DNA of 36,537 nt from Paracoccaceae bacterium (GTDB lineage Bacteria > Pseudomonadota > Alphaproteobacteria > Rhodobacterales > Rhodobacteraceae), in NCBI GenBank assembly GCA_030066855.1, contig JASJAU010000030.1:1-36537 (forward strand), read 5' to 3'. The position numbers and the translations under genes are program-made. The notes under the pieces were generated by a model. The model saw only the letters and a list, made by a program, of their open reading frames with translations. It was not told where the DNA came from and did no database searches. Shown one piece after another: positions 1 through 12,450 of this stretch. How positions within the stretch are numbered: the stretch's first letter is position 1; every line of letters starts with the position of its first letter.

Positions 1-867
1 CCGCATATGACGGTGCGCGAGAACATGCAGTTCGCGCTCAAGATCGCGAAGATGTCGCAGTCGGAAATCGATGAGCGGGTCGAGCGCGCGGCGAAAATTC
101 TTCAACTTCACAACCTGTTGGACCGTCTTCCTAAAGCCCTCTCCGGCGGTCAGAGGCAGCGCGTGGCGATCGGCCGCTCGATTGTCCGCGATCCAAAGGT
201 CTACCTCTTCGACGAGCCGCTCTCGAACCTCGACGCCGCCCTCCGCGTCGCGACCAGGATCGAGATCGCCCAGCTGAAAGAGGCCATGCCGGATTCGACG
301 ATGATCTACGTCACCCATGACCAGGTCGAGGCGATGACGCTGGCGAGCCGCATCGTCGTGCTGGCGGGCGGTGGAATCGCGCAAGTGGGCTCTCCGCTCG
401 ACCTTTACGAGAAGCCCGAGAACGAGTTCGTGGCTCAGTTCATCGGATCGCCGTCGATGAACCTATTGCCCGGCAAGATCACCGGGACCGGCGATCAGAC
501 GACAATCGCGCTGGATGGCGGCGGCACGGCGGTATCCCATATTCCGTCGCTCGATGAGGACATGGGCAAAGCGGTGAATATCGGCGTAAGGCCCGAGGAC
601 TTTGTTGAGGCCGATCCTGCCGGCGGGTTCATCTATAAAGGAAAGGTGAACATTACCGAGGCCCTTGGCGAAGTGACCTTGCTCTACTTCGAGCCTGAGG
701 GCGAGCGCGATCCGGTCATCGGCAAGCTGCAGGGCATCCACAAAGACCTGCGCGGGCAGGAAGTGCTTTTGAGAGCCGATCCGGACAAAGTTCACGTGTT
801 CATGGACACCCAGTCGCTGCTTTACCGGGATCGGCCCATCAAGCGGATTGCAACGAAAGCGCACTGA
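1..867 (+). CDS. Sugar ABC transporter ATP-binding protein (MalK/UgpC/AglK type), 5' truncated
   Basis: This is the C-terminal part of the cytoplasmic ATPase of a CUT1-type sugar importer. The reading frame is open from base 1, and the first residues (PHMTVREN) match the family segment that follows Walker A and the Q-loop, so the true start and Walker A lie upstream. The signature LSGGQRQRVAIGRSIV (from base 139), Walker B VYLFDEPLSNLD and the H-loop YVTHDQVEA are all present. A C-terminal TOBE-like regulatory region follows FIGSPSMNLLPGKI. The wording resembles alpha-glucoside AglK proteins, but the permease and binding-protein genes that would fix the substrate are outside the window. An intrinsic terminator follows, so this is probably the last gene of its operon. 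ATPase role is certain; the sugar is a guess. Confidence 0.93.
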   Translation, partial: PHMTVRENMQFALKIAKMSQSEIDERVERAAKILQLHNLLDRLPKALSGGQRQRVAIGRSIVRDPKVYLFDEPLSNLDAALRVATRIEIAQLKEAMPDSTMIYVTHDQVEAMTLASRIVVLAGGGIAQVGSPLDLYEKPENEFVAQFIGSPSMNLLPGKITGTGDQTTIALDGGGTAVSHIPSLDEDMGKAVNIGVRPEDFVEADPAGGFIYKGKVNITEALGEVTLLYFEPEGERDPVIGKLQGIHKDLRGQEVLLRADPDKVHVFMDTQSLLYRDRPIKRIATKAH

Positions 868-886
868 TCGGCACAAAGAAGCGAAG

Positions 887-917
887 ACGCCCGGCCTCGG
901 CGCCGGGCGTTTCTCTT
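887..917 (+). terminator. Intrinsic terminator after the sugar ABC ATPase
   Basis: A perfect 9-bp stem ACGCCCGGC / GCCGGGCGT with the 6-nt loop CTCGGC lies 20 bases after the ATPase stop codon. It is followed by the T-rich tail TTCTCTT. The tail is interrupted by C, so termination may be incomplete. Confidence 0.7.
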
Positions 918-977
918 ATGGGCGATTGCATTCCCGTCCGCTTTCGGATGTCGTTCCGAAAATGGGGGAGGAATCGC

Positions 978-3312
<2,335 letters not shown>

Positions 3313-3386
3313 CGGGGCGTGAGGCCACATCGAGCAGTCGCCTTGACTGGAGGGCGATGTGTGGTGTTTGAGTGTGGCGAGGGGAC

Positions 3387-4577
3387 ATGGGAAATCGGGC
3401 CGTTCATCCCGAAGACTCCGAGGAAGAGGTCTTTGACCTGTCGAATGACGCGCACTGGCAAGCCAGGCTTGCGGAAGCGCGCGCCCGTCGTGAAATTGCA
3501 CTGAAAAAGAAGGCGTTAGAGGGCATACCCGCCAAAAATCGTGTGAAGCCTTGGGAAGAGGAAGGTGCGGTCGTCATCGACGAGGAGGCGTTCTCAAAGG
3601 CGCCGCCGAGGGGCCGGTCGGGCATCGATTTCTTCGACCGCATGGATGCGATCCGGAAGTTCAACAAGACCGCTAAGACGGATCAGGAGCCGGAGCCTGA
3701 AACGCAGCCTGTCCCCGAACCGGAGATCGATGTCCTTACGTCATATCTGGACGAGCGGCGGAACTGGTACGAGGACGCTGAAGACCTTCCCCACGAATCA
3801 GAGCCTCAAGAGCCGGAAGAACGACCGGCCCGTGAGACCCAAATCGTAGAAGATAGGGAAACAAAGCCGAATGCGGCCAATTCGGTTTTTGACGATCCGG
3901 CGTTCGTTCCGGACAGTTGGGACAACCCGACCCTCCACAGCCACGCAGCGCTCTATCGGCTGCGGGAGGCGCCGCCGCCGAAGAGCGCCGCGCCGACGGA
4001 ATGGGAAACCCGGCAGCGTCTGATCGAGGAAGAAGAGACGGCCCGCGTCGCGCCACCCGAGGTCGAAATAGAGACGGCCCCGCGGAGCAAGGGGTGGTCG
4101 CGGCTTGCGGTTGCCGGCTTCCTCCTCGCCGCTGTCGCGGTCGGACCGCTCTACCATATGAGCCGGCCGTTGGATCGCGGACCGTTGGTTTACTTCTCAC
4201 CCGATTTCGGCCTGGTGCCTGCGCTCGAATTGCCGGTGCCGATGTTCGAAGTTCCCGTCGCGACCGTCTCGGGCGAATGGACGCCGGTTTCGCTTGGCGC
4301 GCCCGCCGGCCCGATCGCCGCCCCGCGCCCGGGCGTCCCCGATCGTCTTGCCGAAGTGGCGTCTTGGGCGGTCTTGCCACTCTTCGGGGCTTCCGTTTCA
4401 GGGATAGAGACCGGGGCGCGGATCGCCCCAGTGACCATCTCGCGGACGGCGCGGCGCGGCGTGCCCTGGCTGCCGACGGTGGTGCCGGAAGCCGAACTGG
4501 ACGGGAATGGCGTCGCCAAAGGGCTGGGCCAGACGCTGACAGCCGAAACGCTCCCGTTGCCGCGTCCGATATTCTAG
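3387..4577 (+). CDS. Unrecognised single-pass membrane protein
   Basis: I do not recognise a family for this protein of about 396 residues. The N-terminal 230 residues are highly charged and look cytoplasmic and largely disordered. They begin with an Asp/Glu-rich stretch and a helix-prone Lys/Arg/Glu/Ala segment (WQARLAEARARREIALKKKA), followed by a Pro/Glu run (QEPEPETQPVPEPE). One hydrophobic segment, about residues 237-258 (LAVAGFLLAAVAVGPLYHM), would place the remaining 140 Pro/Ala/Val-rich residues in the periplasm. No enzyme motif is visible. The start is uncertain: ATG 3387 gives a natural MGNRA beginning but its AGGGG is only 2 bases away, and GTG 3372 is in frame. It sits between guaB and rsmB on the same strand. 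Confidence 0.75.
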   Translation: MGNRAVHPEDSEEEVFDLSNDAHWQARLAEARARREIALKKKALEGIPAKNRVKPWEEEGAVVIDEEAFSKAPPRGRSGIDFFDRMDAIRKFNKTAKTDQEPEPETQPVPEPEIDVLTSYLDERRNWYEDAEDLPHESEPQEPEERPARETQIVEDRETKPNAANSVFDDPAFVPDSWDNPTLHSHAALYRLREAPPPKSAAPTEWETRQRLIEEEETARVAPPEVEIETAPRSKGWSRLAVAGFLLAAVAVGPLYHMSRPLDRGPLVYFSPDFGLVPALELPVPMFEVPVATVSGEWTPVSLGAPAGPIAAPRPGVPDRLAEVASWAVLPLFGASVSGIETGARIAPVTISRTARRGVPWLPTVVPEAELDGNGVAKGLGQTLTAETLPLPRPIF

Positions 4578-4628
4578 CGCGTCACGGCAGGTTCTTGCGG
4601 TTTTCTTTCGATCGTTCCAGAAGGGCGC

Positions 4629-4652
4629 ATGTCCTTGCTGCCGGTTGAATGA
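4629..4652 (+). CDS. 7-codon upstream ORF overlapping the rsmB start
   Basis: ATG 4629 opens the short frame MSLLPVE, which stops at TGA 4650-4652. That stop overlaps the rsmB ATG (4649-4651) in an ATGA arrangement. AGAAGGG at 4619-4625 is a Shine-Dalgarno for this short frame, whereas no good one precedes the rsmB ATG itself. It may therefore act by translational coupling. It could equally be chance, with rsmB using the same upstream site directly. Confidence 0.35.
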   Translation: MSLLPVE

Positions 4653-5812
4653 CTCCAGCCGCCCGATACGCGGCGGCCGCCGCCTGCATTGATCGGATCG
4701 TCGCGGGTGCGGCGGTGGAAAGGGTGCTGACGAATTGGGCCAGATCGAGCCGCTTCGCGGGATCCAAGGACAGGGCCGCAATTCGCGATTTGGTGTTCGA
4801 CGCAGTCCGCAACTGGAGGTCCTATGCTTGGATCGGAGGCGGAGAGTCCGGTCGGTGCCGCATGCTCGGATTGGCGCTGTCAAAGGGGCACTCGCCACGG
4901 GACGTGTTCACGGGCGGAGCCTACGCCATGCCGGTTTTGCGCGAAGACGAGAGAGCCGCCATCCGCAGAATCGAAAGCGCGCCATGGGAGGCGCGGTTTG
5001 ACGCGCAGAGCTGGACCCGCCCTTTGCTAGAGGACGCTCTAGGCGCAGATACCGAGGCGGTTCTGCGGCTGATGCGCGAGCGGGCGCCGGTCTTTCTGAG
5101 GGTCAACGCGCTGAAGGCCGATGTCGGTACGGCCCGGGAGATGCTGGCCGAGGACGGCATCGAAACGCGGCGGCACGACTTGAGCGCGTTCGCCTTGCTG
5201 ATCATAGAAAATCCAAGGCGCGTGGCGGGGTCTCGCGCCTACCGCGAGGGTCTGGTCGAGCTGCAGGACGCGGCCTCGCAGGCGGTTGTCGAAGTCGCAG
5301 GGGGCCTGGCGCGGGACGGCGATGTGCTGGACTACTGCGCGGGCGGCGGCGGGAAGGCGCTTGCACTGGCGGCGTGCAAGCCGCGATCGCTCGCCGCGCA
5401 TGATGTCGACCCTCGGCGGATGAAGGACATCCCCGACCGCGCGCTCCGTGCCGGTTGCGAGATCACGGTCCTTTCGGATCCGGCCGGTCTTTACGATCTC
5501 GTTTTCTGTGATGCGCCATGTTCGGGAAGCGGCGCCTGGCGGCGCCAGCCGGAGGCGAAATGGACGCTGACGGAAGATCGGCTGAACGATTTGACGGCGA
5601 CGCAAGACCGGATTCTTGAACGGGCGGCAGAGCTGGTTCGGGAAGGTGGGTGCCTGGCCTATGCGACCTGCTCGCTCTTTTCGCAAGAGAACGAATGGCG
5701 CGTGGAGCGCTTTCTGGGCGCAAGACCGGACTGGACGCAGGTTGTGGAGCGACGGTTCCTCCCCTTGGAAGGCGGGGACGGTTTCTTCATCGCGGTTCTG
5801 AGGCGCCCTTGA
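4649..5812 (+). CDS. rsmB: 16S rRNA (cytosine-C5) methyltransferase, RsmB/NOP family
   Basis: A 387-residue SAM-dependent RNA m5C methyltransferase; RsmB modifies C967 of 16S rRNA. The N-terminal part (about 1-130) is the NusB-like RNA-binding region, beginning AARYAAAAACIDRIVAG. The catalytic Rossmann domain has SAM motif I DYCAGGGGKALALAA. Motif IV CDAPCSGSGAWRR contains Cys291, the product-release cysteine, and motif VI YATCSLFSQENE contains Cys341, the nucleophile. Both cysteines of the two-cysteine RsmB mechanism are therefore present. The start overlaps the stop of a 7-codon ORF and lacks its own strong ribosome-binding site. The exact target base is assigned by family, not shown by the sequence. 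Confidence 0.9.
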   Translation: MTPAARYAAAAACIDRIVAGAAVERVLTNWARSSRFAGSKDRAAIRDLVFDAVRNWRSYAWIGGGESGRCRMLGLALSKGHSPRDVFTGGAYAMPVLREDERAAIRRIESAPWEARFDAQSWTRPLLEDALGADTEAVLRLMRERAPVFLRVNALKADVGTAREMLAEDGIETRRHDLSAFALLIIENPRRVAGSRAYREGLVELQDAASQAVVEVAGGLARDGDVLDYCAGGGGKALALAACKPRSLAAHDVDPRRMKDIPDRALRAGCEITVLSDPAGLYDLVFCDAPCSGSGAWRRQPEAKWTLTEDRLNDLTATQDRILERAAELVREGGCLAYATCSLFSQENEWRVERFLGARPDWTQVVERRFLPLEGGDGFFIAVLRRP

Positions 5813-5840
5813 CGCTGCGAACCGGTCGTCCAAGGCTTGG

Positions 5841-5855
5841 TTAATCAACCGTTAA
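5841..5855 (+). promoter_or_regulatory. CtrA-type binding site upstream of cckA
   Basis: TTAA (5841-5844), seven bases (TCAACCG), then TTAA (5852-5855) is an exact match to the TTAA-N7-TTAA consensus bound by phosphorylated CtrA in alphaproteobacteria. It lies 56 bases before the cckA start codon, in the 98-base gap after rsmB. CckA is the kinase that feeds phosphate to CtrA through ChpT, so a site here would form a feedback loop. Confidence 0.6.
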
Positions 5856-5910
5856 CGAATTTCTACGAGAGTCTGCCGGGGTCATCACATCCGATCGGGA
5901 GTGGCTTTCG

Positions 5911-8040
5911 GTGTCGGTTCCTGAGGCTTTACGCGGTGCGAGTTGGGCGTTGCGCGGCCTTCGATATTCCGTCCTTGCGGCGGCAGGTCTTGGCGTCGTC
6001 ATCTTGGCGGCAGCGCTTCTGCCCCGTGACGGCGTTGTCTTGGTTTCCACGGCTGGAGGACTTGCCGGACTTGCGGCCCTCGCGTTGCTGAAGTCCGCGC
6101 GGCGTGTTCGAGAAAAGCTCAGGTCCGTGGGCGCCATCGCGCGGCTCCGCGCAACACTTGCGGCCGACGACGTCCCGCACGTGACCACGAATGGCGATGG
6201 TCGCACGCTTTGGCTCAACGCCGCCGCTCGGAGCCTCGCGGACTTCCCGTCCGGCCCGGTGCTGGCCGACGTAATCGGTCTTTTCGCGGTGTCTCCGCAA
6301 GCCCTGACCGACGAGCTTTTCCGCCGATCGGAAGGCGAAGGATCGGCTCTGAGAGATCTCGATTCCGGGGATGCGTCCGTCCGGTTGCGTCTTCGCCGCA
6401 TGGCGCCGAACTTGTTGCTGTGGCGCGTCGAGACGCTGGGCCCGGCTCACGCGGGCGGAGAGGACGACGGCGTCGGTCTGGCCGTCGCTGGCCACGGTTC
6501 CAACAAAGGAAAAGCGGATCGTAACCCGATAACCGGCGACGCGTCTCCGGCCAATACCCGCGCCTTCGAAGACGCGCTGCCAGTGGCGATGCTGAAGATC
6601 CTGCCCGACGGACAGATTCGCGACGCGAACAAGGAGGCCCGCCGTCTTCTTCGAACCGACGATGGGCCGCTGCCGCCGATCTATGAGCTGGCCGAGGGCA
6701 TGGGCCGGCCGATCACCGAATGGCTGGCGGACGCCGCCGAAGGGCACGGGCTGATGAAACCCGAGGTTGTGCGAAGCTCCGCCGCCGGCCAGGATCTGTT
6801 TCTGCAAATCACGCTTGGCCGGATCAGCGACGGCCCAGAGCCGCTTCTGATTGCCGTCCTGCATGACGCGACGGAGTTGAAATCGCTCGAGGCGCAGTTT
6901 GTTCAAAGCCAGAAGATGCAGGCGATCGGCCAGCTCGCCGGCGGGGTGGCGCATGATTTCAACAATCTGCTGACCGCGATAAGCGGCCATTGCGACTTGC
7001 TCCTCTTGCGCCACGACGAGGGGGATCCGGACTATGGCGATCTGATGCAGATCGCCCAGAACGCCAATCGGGCAGCAGGTCTGGTCGGGCAACTTCTGGC
7101 GTTCTCGCGCAAGCAAACGCTCAGGCCTCAGGCCATCGACATTCGCGACACGCTCTCGGACCTGACGCACCTCTTGAACCGCCTGGTCGGCGAGAAGGTC
7201 ACGCTCGACCTGAACATCGCCCAGTGCGGCAAGGTGATCCGCGCGGACCGCCGGCAGTTCGAGCAGGTTATCATGAACCTGGTCGTCAACGCCCGCGACG
7301 CCATGCCTGATGGTGGCCGTATCGGTCTTGCTGTGACCGAGGAGCGGGTTGAGGCCCCGTTGAAACGGGATCGCGCCTCCGTGCCGCCGGGCGACTATGT
7401 CGTCATCCGGGTAAGCGATAGCGGAGTCGGCATCCATCACGATGCGCTCCCGAAAATATTCGAGCCGTTCTACACGACCAAGAAGACCGGTGAGGGCACG
7501 GGGCTTGGCTTGTCCACCGCGTACGGGATCGTCAAGCAAACGGGCGGATTTGTTTTCGCTGAAAGCGCGCCTGATCAGGGAACGACGTTTACCCTTTACT
7601 TCCCCGCACGAGACCGGCCCGCCGCCGCGCCTTCGATCCCGAAGAAACCTGTCTCAGCGCGGCGCTCGCCTAAAGAGGATGGCGTCGTGCTGCTGGTCGA
7701 GGACGAGGCGCCGGTTCGGGCATTCGCGTCACGCGCTTTAAGAATGCGCGGCTATACGGTGATCGAAGCGGAACACGGCGAGGACGCGCTCAATAAGCTT
7801 TCAGACGACGAATTGCGCGTCGATTTGTTTGTCACGGACGTGATCATGCCGGGACTGGACGGCCCGAGCTGGGTCCGGAAAGCCCTGGATACGCGTCCTG
7901 ACACGCGCGTCGTCTTCATGTCCGGCTACACGGAAGAGGGGCTGGCCGAGAACCAGTCGCGCATCCCGCATTCCGTCTTTCTGCCGAAGCCCTTCTCGCT
8001 GGCCGAGCTGACTTCGGTGGTGCACCGGCAGCTCGCGTAA
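5911..8040 (+). CDS. cckA: Hybrid sensor histidine kinase CckA
   Basis: A 709-residue inner-membrane hybrid kinase, close to the usual CckA length. It starts a phosphorelay through ChpT to CtrA; in Rhodobacterales this controls motility and gene-transfer-agent functions rather than viability. Two membrane segments (about 19-38 and 41-60) are followed by a PAS-like region (about 210-320). The HisKA box [15 protein letters not shown] carries phospho-acceptor His348. The HATPase domain has the N-box [20 protein letters not shown] and [10 protein letters not shown] (about 527-536). A C-terminal receiver starts [13 protein letters not shown] and has acceptor Asp643 in [12 protein letters not shown] and the conserved Lys in FLPKPF. 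The start is GTG 5911, with CGGGAG 9 bases upstream. Name assigned from architecture and neighbours (recA). Confidence 0.92.
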   Translation: MSVPEALRGASWALRGLRYSVLAAAGLGVVILAAALLPRDGVVLVSTAGGLAGLAALALLKSARRVREKLRSVGAIARLRATLAADDVPHVTTNGDGRTLWLNAAARSLADFPSGPVLADVIGLFAVSPQALTDELFRRSEGEGSALRDLDSGDASVRLRLRRMAPNLLLWRVETLGPAHAGGEDDGVGLAVAGHGSNKGKADRNPITGDASPANTRAFEDALPVAMLKILPDGQIRDANKEARRLLRTDDGPLPPIYELAEGMGRPITEWLADAAEGHGLMKPEVVRSSAAGQDLFLQITLGRISDGPEPLLIAVLHDATELKSLEAQFVQSQKMQAIGQLAGGVAHDFNNLLTAISGHCDLLLLRHDEGDPDYGDLMQIAQNANRAAGLVGQLLAFSRKQTLRPQAIDIRDTLSDLTHLLNRLVGEKVTLDLNIAQCGKVIRADRRQFEQVIMNLVVNARDAMPDGGRIGLAVTEERVEAPLKRDRASVPPGDYVVIRVSDSGVGIHHDALPKIFEPFYTTKKTGEGTGLGLSTAYGIVKQTGGFVFAESAPDQGTTFTLYFPARDRPAAAPSIPKKPVSARRSPKEDGVVLLVEDEAPVRAFASRALRMRGYTVIEAEHGEDALNKLSDDELRVDLFVTDVIMPGLDGPSWVRKALDTRPDTRVVFMSGYTEEGLAENQSRIPHSVFLPKPFSLAELTSVVHRQLA

Positions 8041-8051
8041 CGGCGGCGGCG

Positions 8052-8066
8052 GTAACGGTTCATTAA
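8052..8066 (+). promoter_or_regulatory. CtrA-like site in the cckA-recA gap
   Basis: GTAA (8052-8055), seven bases, then TTAA (8063-8066) matches the CtrA consensus at seven of eight positions. It lies 11 bases after the cckA stop codon and about 33 bases upstream of the predicted recA -35 element. One mismatch and no binding data keep this tentative. Confidence 0.3.
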
Positions 8067-8098
8067 CCGAGCGCGTGCGAGAGTTCTGAAGAAACTTG

Positions 8099-8127
8099 TT
8101 GAAATGTTCTTCTTTTGGTCCCATACA
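8099..8127 (+). promoter_or_regulatory. Predicted recA promoter
   Basis: TTGAAA (8099-8104) and CATACA (8122-8127) are separated by 17 bases, giving a housekeeping-sigma promoter with a good -35 and a weak -10. The predicted start, near 8134, falls at the left edge of the SOS box. Confidence 0.45.
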
Positions 8128-8136
8128 CGGCGACAA

Positions 8137-8151
8137 GAACAAGAGGCGAAC
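8137..8151 (+). promoter_or_regulatory. LexA (SOS) box of recA
   Basis: GAAC, seven bases (AAGAGGC), GAAC is an exact match to the alphaproteobacterial LexA operator GAAC-N7-GAAC (equivalently GTTC-N7-GTTC). It overlaps the predicted transcription start and ends directly before a short upstream ORF, 50 bases ahead of recA. LexA bound here would block recA transcription until DNA damage. Confidence 0.85.
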
Positions 8152-8184
8152 ATGAGCGGCGTTGCCGCCTGCGGGCGGCTGTGA
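8152..8184 (+). CDS. 10-codon upstream ORF in the recA leader
   Basis: ATG 8152 opens MSGVAACGRL and stops at TGA 8182-8184, 17 bases before the recA ATG. AAGAGG (8141-8146), inside the SOS box spacer, is a fair Shine-Dalgarno at 5 bases. The frame contains a perfect 6-bp hairpin, GCCGCC (8164-8169) with GGCGGC (8174-8179) and a TGCG loop. Translating ribosomes would open that hairpin next to the recA ribosome site. Translation is unproven and the frame may be fortuitous. Confidence 0.35.
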   Translation: MSGVAACGRL

Positions 8185-8201
8185 AATAAGGAACAGGACC
8201 A

Positions 8202-9281
8202 ATGGCTACGGCGCAACTTCTCGATATGAAAGACAAGAAAAACAGCGACAAGGAAAAGGCGCTCGAATCCGCGCTTCAGCAGATCGAGCGGCAATTCGGC
8301 AAAGGCTCGATCATGAAGCTCGGCGGCGAGAATGTCCTGCCGGAGATCGAGGCGACATCGACCGGCTCGCTCGGATTGGACATCGCGCTCGGCATCGGCG
8401 GTTTGCCGAAGGGCCGCATCGTCGAGATCTATGGTCCGGAAAGCTCGGGCAAAACGACGCTGACGCTGCATTGCGTGGCCGAAGAGCAGAAAAAGGGCGG
8501 CGTCTGCGCCTTCGTCGATGCGGAGCACGCGCTGGATCCGGCCTACGCGAAAAAGCTGGGCGTTAACCTGGATGAGCTGTTGATCTCGCAGCCGGACACC
8601 GGAGAGCAAGCGCTTGAGATCACCGATACGCTGGTGCGGTCAGGCGCGGTGTCGATGGTGATTGTCGATTCGGTGGCGGCGCTGACGCCGAAGTCCGAGC
8701 TTGAGGGCGATATGGGCGACGCCTCGGTCGGCGTCCACGCCCGCCTGATGAGCCAGGCGATGCGCAAGCTGACCAGCTCGATCGCGCGCTCGAACTGCAT
8801 GGTGATCTTCATCAACCAGATCCGCATGAAGATCGGCGTGATGTTTGGTTCGCCCGAGACGACCACGGGCGGAAATGCTCTGAAGTTTTACTCCTCGGTT
8901 CGGCTCGACATCCGCCGTATCGGCTCGATTAAGGATCGCGACGAGGTGGTCGGCAACACCACGCGGGTGAAGGTGGTGAAGAACAAGGTCGCGCCGCCGT
9001 TCAAGCAGGTCGAGTTCGACATCATGTATGGCGAGGGTATTTCGAAGACGGGCGAGCTTTTGGACCTGGGCGTCAAAGCGGGAGTGGTCGAGAAATCCGG
9101 GTCGTGGTTCAGCTATGGCGACGAGCGCATCGGGCAGGGCCGCGAGAACGCCAAGCAGTTCCTGAAAGACAACCCGGATGCCGCGTGGGAGATCGAGGAC
9201 AAGATCCGCGCCGCGCATGGGCTGGACTTTGATCTGCCCGAGGGTGAGAACGGTGAGGATGACGACCTGATCGAGGCCTGA
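8202..9281 (+). CDS. recA: Recombinase RecA
   Basis: RecA forms ATP-dependent filaments on single-stranded DNA, drives strand exchange and triggers LexA self-cleavage. The 359-residue length is normal. Walker [10 protein letters not shown] starts at residue 78. Walker [14 protein letters not shown], the loop L1 region ([23 protein letters not shown]) and the loop L2 region ([29 protein letters not shown]) are all intact, and the acidic tail ([12 protein letters not shown]) is typical. The start at ATG 8202 has AAGGAAC upstream. Transcription is probably LexA-controlled through the box at 8137-8151, and a strong terminator follows at 9318. Confidence 0.99.
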   Translation: MATAQLLDMKDKKNSDKEKALESALQQIERQFGKGSIMKLGGENVLPEIEATSTGSLGLDIALGIGGLPKGRIVEIYGPESSGKTTLTLHCVAEEQKKGGVCAFVDAEHALDPAYAKKLGVNLDELLISQPDTGEQALEITDTLVRSGAVSMVIVDSVAALTPKSELEGDMGDASVGVHARLMSQAMRKLTSSIARSNCMVIFINQIRMKIGVMFGSPETTTGGNALKFYSSVRLDIRRIGSIKDRDEVVGNTTRVKVVKNKVAPPFKQVEFDIMYGEGISKTGELLDLGVKAGVVEKSGSWFSYGDERIGQGRENAKQFLKDNPDAAWEIEDKIRAAHGLDFDLPEGENGEDDDLIEA

Positions 9282-9317
9282 TTTAAAGGCGTTGCGACGC
9301 CCTCGGGCGTCACGGCG

Positions 9318-9344
9318 GGCCGTTGCTGACGCGACGGCCTTTTT
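9318..9344 (+). terminator. Intrinsic terminator of recA
   Basis: GGCCGTTGC (9318-9326) pairs with GCGACGGCC (9331-9339) over 9 bp with one G-T wobble and a TGAC loop, followed by TTTTT (9340-9344). A second short hairpin, GACGCC-CTCG-GGCGTC at 9296-9311 with allowance for one base, lies just before it. It separates recA from alaS. Confidence 0.85.
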
Positions 9345-9475
9345 CGTGCCTCCGGCGGGCGTATTTCCCCAAAAAGGAAGGGCGCGAAGCGGCGCTTCTG
9401 AAGCGGGAGCCTCCACGCTTTACCCCCTCATCGGAAACCTTTATCCGGAGGGCTGCAATCAGAGACATGTGACTG

Positions 9476-12142
<2,667 letters not shown>

Positions 12143-12143
12143 T

Positions 12144-12431
12144 ATGGGAGCGCTTTGGATCGCGCATGTGACGGTGACAGACGCCGAGGCCTACGGGAAG
12201 TACGCAGAGCTTGCGGGCCCGGCCATAGCCAAACACGGCGGGAGGTTCATCGCGCGGGGCGGACGTTTCGTGCAGCTTGAAGGCAGAGAGCGGCCGCGGA
12301 ATGTCGTGGCGGTCTTTCCCTCTGTGGACGCGGCGGTCGATTGCTATCACAGCTCCGAGTATCAGGCTGCGCTCAGCCACGCGAAGGGCGCGTCCGAACG
12401 CGAGCTCATGGTGGTGGAAACGACCGACTAA
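12144..12431 (+). CDS. DUF1330 family protein
   Basis: A 95-residue protein of the DUF1330 family, small ferredoxin-like alpha/beta-barrel dimers related to Dabb/ABM-type proteins with no settled function. The N-terminal strand ALWIAHVTVTDAEAYGKY and the segments HGGRFIARGGRFVQLEGRERPRN and AVDCYHSSEYQAAL are characteristic. It starts one base after the alaS stop, with GGAGGG inside the end of alaS as its ribosome site, so it is translated from the alaS message. The neighbourhood does not reveal a role. The 3' end faces typA across 19 bases with no obvious terminator between. Confidence 0.88.
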   Translation: MGALWIAHVTVTDAEAYGKYAELAGPAIAKHGGRFIARGGRFVQLEGRERPRNVVAVFPSVDAAVDCYHSSEYQAALSHAKGASERELMVVETTD

Positions 12432-12450
12432 TCGCGCCGTTCAGGCCTCG

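Noticed and set aside
5813-5910. Possible LexA box upstream of cckA
   Set aside because: I looked for GAAC-N7-GAAC or GTTC-N7-GTTC in the gap because LexA control of cckA has been discussed in Rhodobacter; no pair with the right spacing is present.
5929-7539. Long open frame on the minus strand across cckA
   Set aside because: Its reading frame mirrors the codon bias of cckA and shows no protein motif.
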